A stretch of DNA of 64,000 bases from positions 124,001 through 188,000 of the forward strand of contig NW_002476224.1 in assembly GCF_000189635.1 (NCBI RefSeq). The letters are read 5' to 3'. The first letter of the stretch is position 1. Each line of letters begins with the position of its first letter. Position numbers and translations under genes: made by a program. The notes under the pieces were generated by a model. The model saw only the letters and a program-made list of their open reading frames with translations. It made no database searches and was not told the DNA's origin. Source of the DNA: Tetrahymena thermophila SB210. Taxonomy: Eukaryota; Ciliophora; Oligohymenophorea; Hymenostomatida; Tetrahymenidae. Below are positions 12,465 to 26,279 of this stretch, in pieces.

Positions 12465-13374
12465 ATTTAGCTATGAAAGCAAAAACACAAAACACAATCA
12501 ACCAAATATCTATCTAAAACACTCTCTCCATTCAATTGTGCTAGTAATAATATAATTGATGTGAATACTAAAAAAATCTTAACTATTTAAACCGATAATA
12601 ATTTATTTATATATTAATAAATACCATTTTCTTCTGCCTTTAAATTTTATGTTTGATATTTTATTAGCTAAAAAATATTAATTATCAACATGAAAGAGGA
12701 TTAAGAAGTATATATATAAGTCTTCGAATATTAATTATAAAGAAAGGCTTATTTTTTTAAGATTTTTTTAAAATTTACTCCCATTTAATTATCCTTATAA
12801 GATTATAATAAACAAGTATGGTTTATATTCATCCATTTATTTTATAATCTTTTGTATAACTAAATATAATATAAAGACAATATTTATTTATTTACTTATT
12901 TTATTTATTTATTTTCTCATTTAATTTAATATTATGAATAATAAAATTTATCATTTATTATTCAATGTCCTTATTTATTATTGAATATTAAAGCATTATG
13001 TAAAAATAAATTATTTTCTTCTTCTTTATGCTTAAAGAAAATTTAAATAATTTAAGATATTATAATTAATTAATTAAAATAATATTGAAAAATTAACATA
13101 AAATTAATTTAATTTTATTAGATTTTAATATTTAAAAAATATTTTTGTTAATAGCTCTTCAATTAAAACAAAAATAGTTCATGCATGAATTAAAATATTA
13201 AATAATTCTTTTTGACCAATCATTCAGGGATTAAAGATTTATGGTTTTGGTATTTGTGTTTTTATTTATACTTCTAAAATAATCAGGAATAATTAAGCAT
13301 TAATTTAATTTATCTTTGAGTTGATTTTTTTATTATCAAAAATTTTTGTAAAACTATAAATAAATATATAGTTT
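12465..13374. other. AT-rich intergenic DNA
   Basis: There is no gene or repeat of note. It holds the 3' UTR of the CCCH gene and the promoter side of the EF-hand gene. Confidence 0.6.
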
Positions 13375-15820
13375 ATGAAATCAACATCTTTAAGTGCAAT
13401 TAAAACTAAATAAAATTTAGATGACTCTCTTGATCAAGAAGATGTAGATTTAAAAAAGCTAAAAAGATCTCGTTTAATGAATAAAGAAGTCATGGATTGG
13501 GCTAAAAAAAGGTCACTCTCTGCTATTAAAAAATAATATGTGCATTACCCATAAGATTTGAAAAAAATATAAGAAATAAAAAATGTATTTCTATAAATAG
13601 ATAAAGATGGCTCCAGTATTAATTTTAAATTTTATTATTTTTTAATTATTTAAACTATTTATTACAGGATCTTTGGATAAAGATGAAATAAATGAGATGT
13701 TTTCTAAATATGATTTCTATATTGATCCTGACTACCTTGATTAGCTTTTTAGGATAGTAGATGATGATCAAGATAGTATATTACTTTTTTTATGGATATA
13801 AATTAATATTTCTTATTTTACTTTAAGATGCCTTAAATTGGTAAGAGTTTAAAAAATGTGCTCTAAACGATAATGCAACAAGAGGTAACATAAATTCTGC
13901 ACAGCTACTTTTACTTAAAAATAATTAAATTAAAAAGTGTTTAACTTTATGATGAGAAAAGCTAGAGAAAGAGCAAATCAAAATAAAACAGAAAGGAGAC
14001 CAATACAAGTAGTTTAAGATATTAAAGTTGAAGATATGGATAATTATGAGTAATACGAATAAGCTTTGCTTAATTAAGAAAAAGAATAAAAGCTAGCCTA
14101 ACTGATAATGATAGAAGAGACACCTCAGATGTAACTTAATTACATACCTTTAAGATTTCTCGAAGTTATCAGCTATTTGAGCTATCTTTCCAACAGAGAT
14201 GAAATTCTAGATAAGGTTAATAAAACTAATGTAAATTCAATTTAATTTAATTCATGTCTTTCCTTTTTAATTTTAAGCTGAAACTTAAAATTTAATAGGA
14301 GGTGAAGCAAAAGTTTAAGGTCTTTCAAGACCTTTTTAATTGCAATAAAGATTATTCTGATTCCTACATGAACTCTAAAAAATAAGAAATTGAGCTTTTA
14401 AGATAAAGAAGAAGCATAAGTATTGATAATAAATAAAAGTAGAGAATTACAATTAGGAATTTTAAAGATTTAAATTCTTTTCTTTCTAGGATGACTGTGG
14501 TCCCTTTTGATGCAAATTAGAGAAGATAATAAAATTAGGTAATTAGTTTATAATTTTTTAAATAAATATAAAACTTATAATTTTTAAAATAGATTTCATT
14601 CTAACAAAATTAGAATAATAAATTTGAAATGATATTTTCATATTATAATTTAATTTTTAATTTAACTATCTTATGAATAGTTTCAAAGCGAACCTATACC
14701 TTTAGACTATAAGGAAAGAAAGCAGTATGTAAGAAGCACTACTTTGCAGCAAGAATAGAGTTTAACAAAATTATTAGTCAATAAATCAGAAAAATCATTA
14801 AAAATTCCATAACATTTGTTATCATTAGAAACTATGAAATCGTAGCAAGTAAGTAATTTAGCAGAAGTAGATAAAAGCATTTCTAAATTGCTTTAATAAA
14901 ATGAAAAAATTAAGACCGAAATAACTAAAAATTAATTTGTTATAAGTGATAGAATTAAATTTTTTGTTGATAAAGCAAAAGAGAAATATAATTTATAACA
15001 ATAGTAAATGCTTTCAGATAATAATTCTAAGAATTAAAATTATTCATTATATAAAAAATAAGAAAAAATAAAATACCCTGAAATAAATTCAAAAATAGCA
15101 GAAAATTAAGATTAATTTAGACCTAACAGCACTGAAAAAAGCAACCTGAAATAAAATTTGGATAAATACTATTCTTATTTTAATAGAAACTCAATTAAAG
15201 AAAAACTGAAAACAATAGGCTATATAAATGAAGATAATAGTGAGTTTAATGATCACGAAATTTCCTAAAATAATTTGAATAGTAAAAGTATTCATAATAT
15301 TAAAGATGATCTTCTCCCCTCTGAATGTATTTAGTCAATAAATTAAATTAACAAAATAGACGAAGAAAAACTCAAAAAATGTCTAGGGTTTTAGAATTTC
15401 TCTAAACTCATAGGCAAAAAAATTAGATATTAAACTCCTCCAAGAATCTAAATTGTTTATAACAAAAAAGTAGATAACAATACATAATAAAATTAAAATT
15501 TACTTTAATGCTAGGAATAAAACAAATTTAATTTAAATTTATAATAAAATACTTAATTCAATAATCAAAAGATTAATTAATACCTAGAAAAAGTAAATTA
15601 ATAAAAAGTTAATCCCACTTTAGCAACAGCTAAAAGAATTTTTGGATCTTCGTAGTCTATTAAAAGACATATAAATAATTATTCTTCAACCAAATTAAAG
15701 AATTAAAATATTATCAAAGGTGAATAAATACCTGCAAAGCAAATTAAATTGATTACTAAATGGATTGAAACTGTTTCTGTTTCATAAAATGAAAATTTGT
15801 AAAGTGAATTAAACATGTGA
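13375..15820 (+). CDS. EF-hand pair protein with long Asn/Gln-rich tail
   Basis: Probable calcium-binding protein. Six exons (13375-13615, 13668-13775, 13828-13884, 13938-14215, 14278-14538, 14681-15820) sum to 695 codons including TGA at 15818-15820. Two canonical EF-hand loops are visible: DKDGSRSLDKDE (residues 76-87) and DDDQDNALNWQE (112-123). Both have acidic residues at positions 1, 3 and 5, a hydrophobic residue at 8 and Glu at 12. Introns split both loops. The rest (about residues 150-694) is charged and Lys/Asn/Gln-rich without a recognisable domain or membrane segment. The first 60 residues are basic and contain WAKKRSLSAIKKQ. I do not recognise a specific orthologue. Pairs of this kind occur in basal-body and cytoskeletal proteins of ciliates, but that is only a guess here. 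Confidence 0.85.
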
Positions 15821-16188
15821 AATAATTCTCGAAATTTCAAATAATCTCTTTTAAAATAAACAATATTTAGAATATTTTTTACTAAAATTCAATAATTAGT
15901 TAAAAAAATATTTAATTTTCTTTATATTATTATAGATAAATTATAAACGAATGTCAAAATGTATTAAGATTTTTAATTATTTATATTAGTTTTATTTTTA
16001 ATGAAACCTACAAAATTATCACTTTCACCTATTATCTTTTAGTTAATTAAGATTATATTTTATAAAATCTTTTATATTTTGATAACTTTGAAATAAAGAA
16101 AATTTGATAAAAAACAAATATTTCATTTTCTATAAAAAAATCTATTAAATTAAATTTAAATCTGCATACTAAGACACAACTTATATGT
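15821..16188. other. Convergent 3' spacer
   Basis: AT-rich spacer between the stop of the plus-strand EF-hand gene and the stop of the minus-strand receptor-like gene. Nothing else is seen. Confidence 0.6.
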
Positions 16189-19100
16189 TCATTCTTTTTA
16201 AGAGGAAAAGTTAATTATTTTATTTCCTAATAAAGTAGGGGATTATAAATAATAATCTTAACTTTATGTTTATTATAGAGTTCTTGCTGATTAGTTGTAG
16301 CCATTACAATCTATTTAAATTTTATAATTTTCTTAATATTTAAAATTTATAATTAAATAAAAAGCTTTACTGTTTAAAGTTTAAAAGTTGTTGGTCTTTA
16401 CATTATTTGTCACAAAATCTGAATTACTTTCAGGATCTAAAATAAAAGAATTTATTTCTTGTTAAAATTTTAATTTGTCTGAAAACTCAAAATTAGTTTC
16501 TTTCATTTTTACAGAAGATATAGTTTTTTTCGTAAATAACTAAAATTTTGTTTCTATTTTTACAAAATAAATTATAATTAAAATAATAAAAAATTATATT
16601 TACACAATTGGTATTGATGAATATCCATTAAAATTTACTTCTTTTACTCATCACTCATATTAGAGTAATTTTAAAATACTTTCTTTACTTTATCTTTTAT
16701 ATTTGGATTAATTTATTTTTAATTTATTTTTTTATTAAGCTATATTCCTTATAAAAAACTTAATTTTTTAGATAGCTTATTAATAATTTGAGTAATTAAT
16801 TTTTTCAGTTAATAAATATATTAAGTTAAAATCCTATTTATCAAGAAAATGATAAAACTTATATTAATAATAACTATTAATACTAATGAGCAATAATAAA
16901 AGTAGCTAAAAGGATTTTGATATGAGAATAATCCAAGCAATATTGTTAATCCACATATGATAGTAGATAATAAATCTATTTTATTAATTTCTTCTTCTTA
17001 AAATGGTTTTACATTTTAAGAAATTATCCCATAAGCTGCAATTACTATATATACAAGGAGACCTTTGATGTAAATTTGCTATGAATAAAAGTTTAATAAT
17101 ACAATTATGATTATTTTCTAAATCATTTTTACAAACTCCCAATAATAGCCCTTTTGCTTATATTCATGATACAAGAATCCATATTTAATCTTAACTTAAG
17201 GATCATCTAATTTTTATTTATTTACTCTTAATATCGTAAATAATAAAATTGGTAAAACCAATATCCACAGAATAAAAAATGGTAGCAAAATAATCAGGAG
17301 ATATTTAATATGCTATTATGTGTAGCACTCAAATGCAACATTTGATAAGATATAGTTTGTATCACCTATAGTCCTACATGACATCAAGGAAATAATTTAC
17401 TAAATTAAATCAGGTTGCAAATATATTATTAAAAACATAGCTGCTGTTGAGAGTTTATAAGTAGGAAAAGGTTATCTCTCCTTTTAAATCAACTAATAAA
17501 AGATTATACCAATTAGAAATATCATAAAATAAGCAATTATAGTAATATGAGAAAAAATCAAGTTCATATATATAATAGGTATCTCTGTTTCAAATTATAT
17601 TAATAAGCAATCTAAAGTACTCAAAGTATACTTTACAGGCTATCCTAGAGAAAAAGAAAATACTTGTATCCCTAAAAAAATAATTAAATAAATAAATAAA
17701 TATATTTGTATGTGTAATTTAAAAAAATTGTTATTTTACCTTTTGGGACTTCTAAGTTAAATGTTGTTATTGAACTAACTATTTAGAAATAGTTAGTCAG
17801 AATTTTAATAAAAACACTCTACTTAGATTCTTAATATTATATCTGGCTTTTATAGTTTTTCTTACAACTTGTTATACTTTTCAAATTTAAGAGGCTTTTC
17901 TTCTATGTTTTATTTTCATTTTAACTTTTTATTGTTTCTAAAGTTGAATATTTGTTACTTTGCGTTTTTATTCCTTTAGAGAATGCGCTTAGTAAAATAC
18001 TTTTTGCTGTTTGATATTTTATGTTTTAAATATTTGATTAAATTGATACAGTCATCGAAAACAATGTCCAAATAGTTAAACTTAGCAAACCATATAAATT
18101 ATATTTTACTTTATCACATTCAACACAAGAATATTTACTCGAAATTGAATATGATTTTCCCCAAAAGCTTCCATACAGCTTTATTAACAATTATAGAAAT
18201 TAAATCAATTAAATTTATTTTAGTAGTTAATTAAATTTTTACATCACACTCTTCACATAGAGCTCCTACATGTCCCTCATAGCAAACTTGATTTCCATAA
18301 CTACCACCAGCACAATTTTTTTATTAGTTTTCACATAAAATGATCAGACTACTATCAATGGACTTTCTCCAATAACCTTACATTGTTACAATATTATCTC
18401 CCCCTTAACAAATTGAACCTGTAATACAATCTTAGCATGGTTTAACATGAAATGAGTATTACCCTCTCTAGCAAATATCACACTCAATTAAAGTGCTATA
18501 TGATTTAATTTATTCTCCTGAAATACATTCTCTGAAATATACTTTGATTTTAAAATTATAGTTTTATTAATATTTATTCGTAGATGTATCGATATTGTAA
18601 ATTTAGTTTGAATAAAATAGAAGAGTAGTTGATGATACTGGAGTGCCAACTAGTTTGAGTTAATTGAAACGAAAAACTCTTAATTTTTAATCATAGTATA
18701 CATTTTAATCTCCACTTATTTAGTAACTATTATAATTTTATGTCAATTAATCAATTTTAACTTAAATATTGTAAATTTCTTATTCCTTATCTATTAGAGG
18801 ATAAATTACTTCATTTTAATCATTCATTAACTTGAACTAAAGATCTTCTAGAGTTCCACCACTTCTAAAATTTTGTAAAACTATATTTCCACTTTCAAAT
18901 GTTCCATTGTATTTTTTTAAAAGCTCTTAAAAATTTGCTAAATTTAATTTGTTGGCATATGAAAATGAATCATCGCCAAAAATAAATCCATGATTATTTT
19001 TAAAACTATTGGTTACCAATAAAGGAGAAATACCTTACTAGAATATAGCCCCTCCAATTTGTGCTTAGTTAAATTAAAAATCAGATTATGAAATTATTAT

Positions 19101-22100
19101 ATTTTCATCTTATGGGTTAAGTATTGTAGAAGAAATAAATATCACACCACCTCTTCCATTTACTGATTTATTTGATATAAATTTCGAAGATTCAATATTG
19201 AAATTAAAAACCTATTTATTTAAAAAATAATTTATGATCATAAATCAATTGTATTAAAAATAATAGAATACTATAGCACTTTATAAAAATATAGCTATAA
19301 CACCTCCATCGTATAGTGAAGTAACTTTTTCAAATCGAGATTTCATGAGGATATTTTCTCCTTATAAGCCATTAATAAAAATAGCTCCTCCAAAACTACT
19401 CTGTAGAAATTTAATAATTTATTAGGTGGAAAATAAAATTTAAAATCTTACTTAAATTGATCTAAAGATAGAATCTATAATATTTACACACCCGTTTTAA
19501 ATGTAAAAAACCCCACCATTACAATTTGCACAATTTATATTAGAAAATAGAGAATTATTTTAAACTTAAATCTTAGCATTTATTAAGGAGATAAGTGATT
19601 AACTTATATCTGGTGGGTTTTCTATTATAATATTTTAGATTATTCTTTGACTACTAGTCAAATTTATTTCCTTAAATGTAGAATTATCTATTGTAATTTA
19701 TCCTTATGATAGCTAAATAAGGTTTTCTTTAAACTCACAATTAGATATTTATGTATTTTTTAAAGTAATATTTGAATTTTAAGATGAAATGAGCAAAGGG
19801 GCTTTTGAATTTTTATTTTTTATATTTAAATTTGATATATTTGAATTTTCTATAGTAACTTAGGAGCTTAAAATTGACAATAATGTTGACTATTGACTTT
19901 CAGGATTCTTTAAGATTTTTTGAAAATAGGGTGAAATCGTTTCAAAGTATTATTATGTAATTTAAGAAATATTTTAAATTTTTATGGATAAATATTATCC
20001 TATTATAAAAAAGTTATCCTAAATTCCTTTAATATTTGTAATTTCGCCTCCTATAATTTCGATTGTTGATTAATTTGTCTTCTAATTATAATATCTGTTT
20101 AATTTTTAAAATAAATATTTTACTTAATTCATTTTTAAAACATTCATATATAGCTAATATTATATGTAAATCCTTTGAATAAATTTCTTTACTCAAAAAA
20201 AATTTTCAATAAAGTCTAAGTTTAAAATAAATATTACTCTATGCTAATGGAGGAAGCTTAAGGACTGAATGTATAAATATTATCAAATTAACACTATTAA
20301 ATTAAAAGATTAAATTAATTTCCCTTTGAATCTACAGAAATAGCTCCTCCATCCAAATAACTATAACCCTCAGAAAATTAGCTGTTTGAAAATTACATTA
20401 TCAAATTTTATCCAAATGACTATATGTAAAAAAAAGAACCCTTCTAAGCTACAGATTAACTAAAATTCGAATTTAGCACCTACAATTAGTTTATAGCAGC
20501 ATTAATTACACCTCCATATTAGTTAAATTACTGCTCATTTTGATTACTTTTGCCATAGTTAAACGATGATTTTGCAAATGTGCTATTTATTATTGAAAGT
20601 TGATCACTTTAAACTCTAATATTATTGTACCTTGAATTACTAAAATTATTTTCAAAAGTCATATTTAATAAATTAACTATTCCTACAAGACTTTCAATCC
20701 ATATACCAGTCGTAGAATATGTTAGCGAGTTTTCAACACTACTAAGTTAATTATTTTTAAATGTGATATTAGATATTTATATATCTACTTCATAACTACT
20801 TTATATGTGAATTGGATTCACCTAGGAATTCAATTATATTTAGCTTAAAAACAAATTTTAAAAAAATCCCATATATAAAGTGAATACTAACTGTTTATAA
20901 TTATCGTTTTTTATATCAATTAAAGAAGCATCTTATACAATTTTTTAATTAAAATCTAAGTCTTTCATGAAGACATTTAAAGCTTCATTTAATTAAAGGC
21001 ATCCTTAATGAGCTTAGCTTAATAGGTTTTTATTAATATTTTATGAATTTGAGCAGTTAAAATTTGTAATATTAACAAACTAAGAGTATTCGAATATTCC
21101 AACTGAGATGTTATAATGGTTTATTAAATTTATGCTATTCATTATTATATTTTAAATTTTATTTGTTTGGAAAAATGAAGCTGTAACTAAGTCTTATGCT
21201 GATTAAATCTAAAGAGAATTATTGTAAAACATGGTATCTTGAACTATTAATTAGTGATTAGGTTGAGATAATATTGAATAAAGCGAATTAAAAAAGATAT
21301 TATTTGTCTTGGTATAAAATGTATTGTTGGACATTTAAATATTTTTAAATGTAAAAGTTTAATTAGAATGGTTGAATGAAGTGATTGTTTAAAAAATATT
21401 ATTATAACAAAAAGTATTATTTTATATTTAAACATTAGAGACTTCAAAATGACCAGCTGTAAAGAGAGGTACATTACTTTAGCTATTTTAATTAATCAGA
21501 CAATAGTTATTTTCCAAAATTAAATTTTATATAGAAGCTTGCACATTTGTTTACTGAGATAAAATACTGAACTATTCCCCAAATTTAGAGTTACTGATAG
21601 TTAAATTAGAAATACTGACCTATTTTTTATTATTGTATTTATATTAATATATATATAAAGTTTAATTAAGTAAATTACTTTATCTATATTTATTGTAGAA
21701 ATGAAAAACTTGTTGTTCCTAAAATTCTCTCCATTAAGAGTATAGTTAAATACTTAAATAAAAGAATTGTCTGTAATAATATTTTAGCAAGTTGTTGAGT
21801 TATCATTTGAAGATATTAATTAAAGGTTGATAATATTAGCATAACTCATTATATTTAAAAATGATAACCCACAAGACTGATTAATGAAGTTAATTTGTAT
21901 ATTTTATAAGCTGACTTAAAAGTAATTAGTAAATTTCATTTATTTATCATATTAAATTTGTGCCAACTATCTTGATTTACTTTTAATATTCAAAGTAACC
22001 ATATTTTAAAATTAAAAATCTAGAAATTATTCATTTAAAATTATAGTATTTGATGGGTCTAAGATTATATCAATTTCAATGTTAATCAAGTTTGAAACAA

Positions 22101-25100
22101 TATCTTTATAATGAGAAGCCTGTTGTTAAAATTTTTTAAAAATAAATATTTTTTTTGACATAAACATTATTTACTGTTAATAAAGCTTGGATGAAGCTAT
22201 TTGAAGTTGTGAAAGGAATAAGCTCAGTTCCTTTTCCATAAGTTGATGTATTTAGTTCTTATTAATTTGTTACATTAAAATAGAATAAAGTTTAGCAACT
22301 TGTGCAATTAGATGGATCTATTAAACAATCTGAGAGAGGATAAAAAATAAAACTAAATAAATATTATATCCATAAAGTATTGTCTTTGAGTAGTTCTATG
22401 TGTAAAATATCAGATTTTTATTAGCTTTATTATAAAGACATGAATAAACTAAAATCGCTAGACTGAGGATTATACTTAAAAAGGTAAGTAATGCTGACTA
22501 CTTTATCAGGGACAGCTATGATAGATATTCTTGAAAATGCTCTTAAAGTAATTGGAATAGAAACTAGAGTCATCAGATACTGTTAATGTAAGGTTTTAAG
22601 ATCGAAACTATAAACAGAACCATCACCACAAATAACAATTAGCTTTTTTACTAACTGATAGTAAAATATATCTGCTAAGAATACTTTTAAACATTTAGCT
22701 TTTTTTAAAAAATATTAAAATTTAAAGTAATTACTTAAATTTAATCTTTAAAAATAAAGTTTGTTTTTTTAGCTCAAATTATATTTGAAAGAGAAAATTT
22801 TATATTTTATGTTTTAAAAATATTGCTAAATATTTTGCTTCTTGATTTAAAAATTTTAATATTTTTTAAAATCGTTAAATTTTTAGTGATGTATGATAAT
22901 ATAAAGTTTACCTAACTAAAGACTATATTTAAACTAATAAATGGGAGAATTTAAATCCCATGCATATATTTTCCCCTATTCATCAATACCTATTATTTCT
23001 GGATTATTCTCATCTTCGATTGTTGCCAACGCAAAACCAGTATTTTAAAAATTATCTTCTTACAAAGGAGAAGTAAGCAAATAAAACTAAGAAGTATTCT
23101 AAGCGTTTACCAGATAAAACAAACCATTAATTTTCTAATTCAACAAAGATTTATCTGGAAAAGATAAAACCATCCATGTAGAATTTGCATGGTAAAATGG
23201 ATCTAGTGTCAATCCTACAACTTCCCAATTAATATCATGGTTACCAGTATTTTAAATTGGTTGAGGCTATATTTAATTTATATTTAATATTTATTTGAAT
23301 AAAGTCTTTGGGTTATGTTTTATTAATTAAATAGTATAAAGAAAACCAATTTCTGTAAATAGAACTTGATAAATATATTTTTTATTAAAAATAAATCAAA
23401 ATTTTTTTATTTTTTCTTTTATTCTTTTATTCTGATTCTAAAAAAAAAAGTATACATAATCTGTTAAATCCATAGGAATGATTAAACTAGTTGTTACATA
23501 ATCAGTAGTGTCTCTTAGCTTAGCAAATAAGCATAATTCACATCCTCTTACTCTATAAATGCTGTTGTTATTCTAGTATAGTCTGTAAGAAAATTTATTA
23601 TTTTTTTAGTAAAATTTTTCTTGCAAAGTTTCAATTTTATTATAAACAAGATTAGTATTTTATGGAACTAATATAAAAGTTTGATCAATTCCTTCATACG
23701 CAAATCTTCTTGAAAGAAAATCAGTATATATTACTATTAGAAAAATCAGTATTAATTTTATTTAATATCTAATTATAAATTACTTAATTAAGAAGAAAAT
23801 GTCCTGGTTGAATAGTCTAATATTTACACACTCCATTGATATCCCATATAGATTTATGTAGTACCCTCTACTTTATACCATGAATATGGTGTATCATACG
23901 AAATATATGGGCAGAATACATTAGGTTTCATATTATATTGATCATCTATAATAATATCAACAAAATATATCCAATTATCAGATTAAGCAATTATTACTGG
24001 TTTATTGTTTACTTAAGTATATGACATATAGCTAAAATAAGAATCTTGCTACTCGTTATATAGGTCTATTTTTTATTATTTTTATACAAATTTTAGTTAA
24101 CATTGAAAAATTTTACTGATGTTAAACTTTTCTACATATTATCCGCTTTCAAAATCTAAAATCTCTAATCCTATTAATTAAATTTTTACGCCTGCCACAA
24201 AGATAATATCTTCATTTGGATGCTTATCAAATAGTCTATAATTTGTATAAATAGAGGAATCTTACTTTGCTAATAAAAATTTAGTAAAAATTAAATTAAT
24301 AAAAAAATAAAAGTAAATAATTAGTAGCTACTAGGATTAATGATGCCTAAATACTTTAACTCTAGAGTGTTTATATCTAAACTGGCAGCAGTTAGTCCAA
24401 TTACAGTAGAAATAATTATTATTTTGTTTTTAGAACATTTAAAGTCATACATTTTAAAATAAAATTATAAACTGTTTTTGGTTTAATAATCATATTAGTA
24501 ATCAAGAGTTTTTTATATTTCAGCTTTTTATGTATCAAACAAATAAATTCTATTATACTAATTTAAAAGAAGGGCATATTTCGTCTAAGGGACTACTAAA
24601 ATAGATACGATATTATTTATATCAAGATATCGTATTGATTAAAATGTAATAGGGTTTGCTACAATAACTTTGCCAGAGCTTAAAACAAGAATTTAACTTG
24701 AATATTCTATATACTCCATTTAATTTACAGTAAACTCAGCTTTTTGTTTCAAAAAAATTTAAGTTAATTGAAAATTAATTTTAAAAATCTTACTCCTCAC
24801 TTGATTAATGATTGTTCCAGAAGCTGAACTTAGATCAACGAAATATAGTTAACTTTATCCCATATTATTTTAATGTGAACTACCAGTTGATATTACCATT
24901 ATGTTCGTTTGAGGAATCTTTAAGAATGCGTTTGCTACATACTAATCATCATAAATAAGACCTAATCATAATTAATTTTAATCAATAATTGGTAACTAAA
25001 CAAAAAATTCAAAAATTCTAATTTTACTGTAATACTAAAGAATTTAAGGGCATTATTAGCACATAGAACAAATAATTGATAAAAAAACCAATTATAATTT

Positions 25101-25118
25101 TAAATAAAATCTATTCAT
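16189..25118 (-). CDS. Giant receptor-like membrane protein, copy A (propeller, beta-helix, Cys-rich, multi-TM)
   Basis: Starts at ATG 25118-25116 and ends at TGA 16191-16189, with many introns. Exon 1 (25118-25028) encodes a signal peptide rich in Leu, Val and Ile, followed by CQQCPQIL. The first intron is 24962-25027. Next is a propeller-like region (about 25-22.3 kb) with segments such as GIDEQGKIYAWDLN, like WD40 or quinoprotein blades. A long region (about 22.2-18.7 kb) has parallel beta-helix character, with short GGxI(A/S/F) turns (e.g. LDGGAISVDSKGN) as in PMP-like repeats. A Cys-rich segment (18.54-18.24 kb) has CDICQRG, CQGGD, GYWRKS, CYEGHVGALCEECD. The last part (about 18.2-16.8 kb) has roughly 7-8 hydrophobic spans and the YGFLYHEYKQKGYYWEF motif common in ciliate membrane proteins, then a Gln-rich cytosolic tail. 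Ligand and function are unknown; a surface receptor or adhesion role is inference. Not every exon junction was resolved. Confidence 0.82.
18237..18535 (-). other. Cys-rich juxtamembrane segment of copy A
   Basis: The exon encodes about 13 Cys residues with the order FRECISG, ECDICQRG, PCQDCITGSICQGGD, GYWRK, ILCENQQKNCAGG, CYEGHVGALCEECD. It is like the growth-factor-receptor Cys-rich modules found just outside the membrane domain in large ciliate surface proteins. The same segment recurs in copy B at about 28465-28755. Confidence 0.8.
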
Positions 25119-26279
25119 TTTCTATTTAATTTGTTAATTATTCTCAAGTTTTTTAAGTATCTTTAATTACAATTCAATCTTATTGTGATTATTAATAATA
25201 AGTGATTACTACTTAATTCTTTTTGCTTACTAAATTTTCCAAAATAATTTAATTTTCCCTTTTTAGTATTTATGGTTAATATCTTATTTCAAAAGTGGCT
25301 TTAAGCATTTTGTTTCAATGGTAATTATAATTTCTATGGTTTTGTTTTATCGACTTTTTTAACATCAAATAACATATTAATTTCAATATTTATAAAAATG
25401 AATACTAATTTAACATAAAAAATTACATCATATAAGACATGAAATATAAATAAAGGGATAAAAAATATTTTTTTTTTTCTTCTACACAATAAATTTTAAA
25501 TACTTTAAAAAAAATTATTTTCTATATTTTAGGGGCATTATGTAAATCCTAATGATACATCTTGCAAATTAGATTAATTAACTGATACTTTAATATTAAT
25601 AATAAAGTTAGCAAAAATTTTTAATTTAACAAATATATTTATTAAATAAATCAATGTTAAAATGAATGTAAATGGTCAATTTCTAATAATTTTTTTTTTA
25701 CTGAAAACTTTAAATTTAGCTTAGAATTTTTACTTAGAATATTTTCCAGTATGTTGATTGTAGACATTATAAAGAAGTATGCTCCAAATAATTATGTCAA
25801 GGTTTATATTTTAAAGCATAGACATTCCCTAATATGTTTAAAATTCTGATAAGGACTTTAATTCAGTTAAAATTCATAAATTTCAATTAAGGGTATAAAA
25901 ATAGTTAAAATAATATTTCAATTACTTAAACAAAATTAAGGCCAAATTAATATTATGTCCATTTGATAAAATTTTATCTGAAATACCGAATATGTTAGTA
26001 TATAAAATTTCAAATTATATTTAACTCAATCTGAAAATATCAAACAAACAGTTATTATATTAGGAGAACGTATTAATTTAAGATTTTATTTTTAAAAATA
26101 ATAAATAAATATTAATTACAAGCAAAAGAAATTTTTTTTATTTAGAAAATAATTTCATTTATAATTTTTATTTAAATTATAAATCTTATTTTTTATCTTT
26201 TTTAAATTTAAGAAAAATAGTTTATTTAACGAAAAAAAATATGCAACCAAGATATATTCTGCCATTTATTAATACAGAA
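25119..26279. other. Spacer between the two tandem receptor-like genes
   Basis: AT-rich, with no gene. It must hold the promoter of copy A and the 3' end of copy B. A weak signature (TAAAAATT and polyA/T runs) is all that is visible. Confidence 0.6.
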
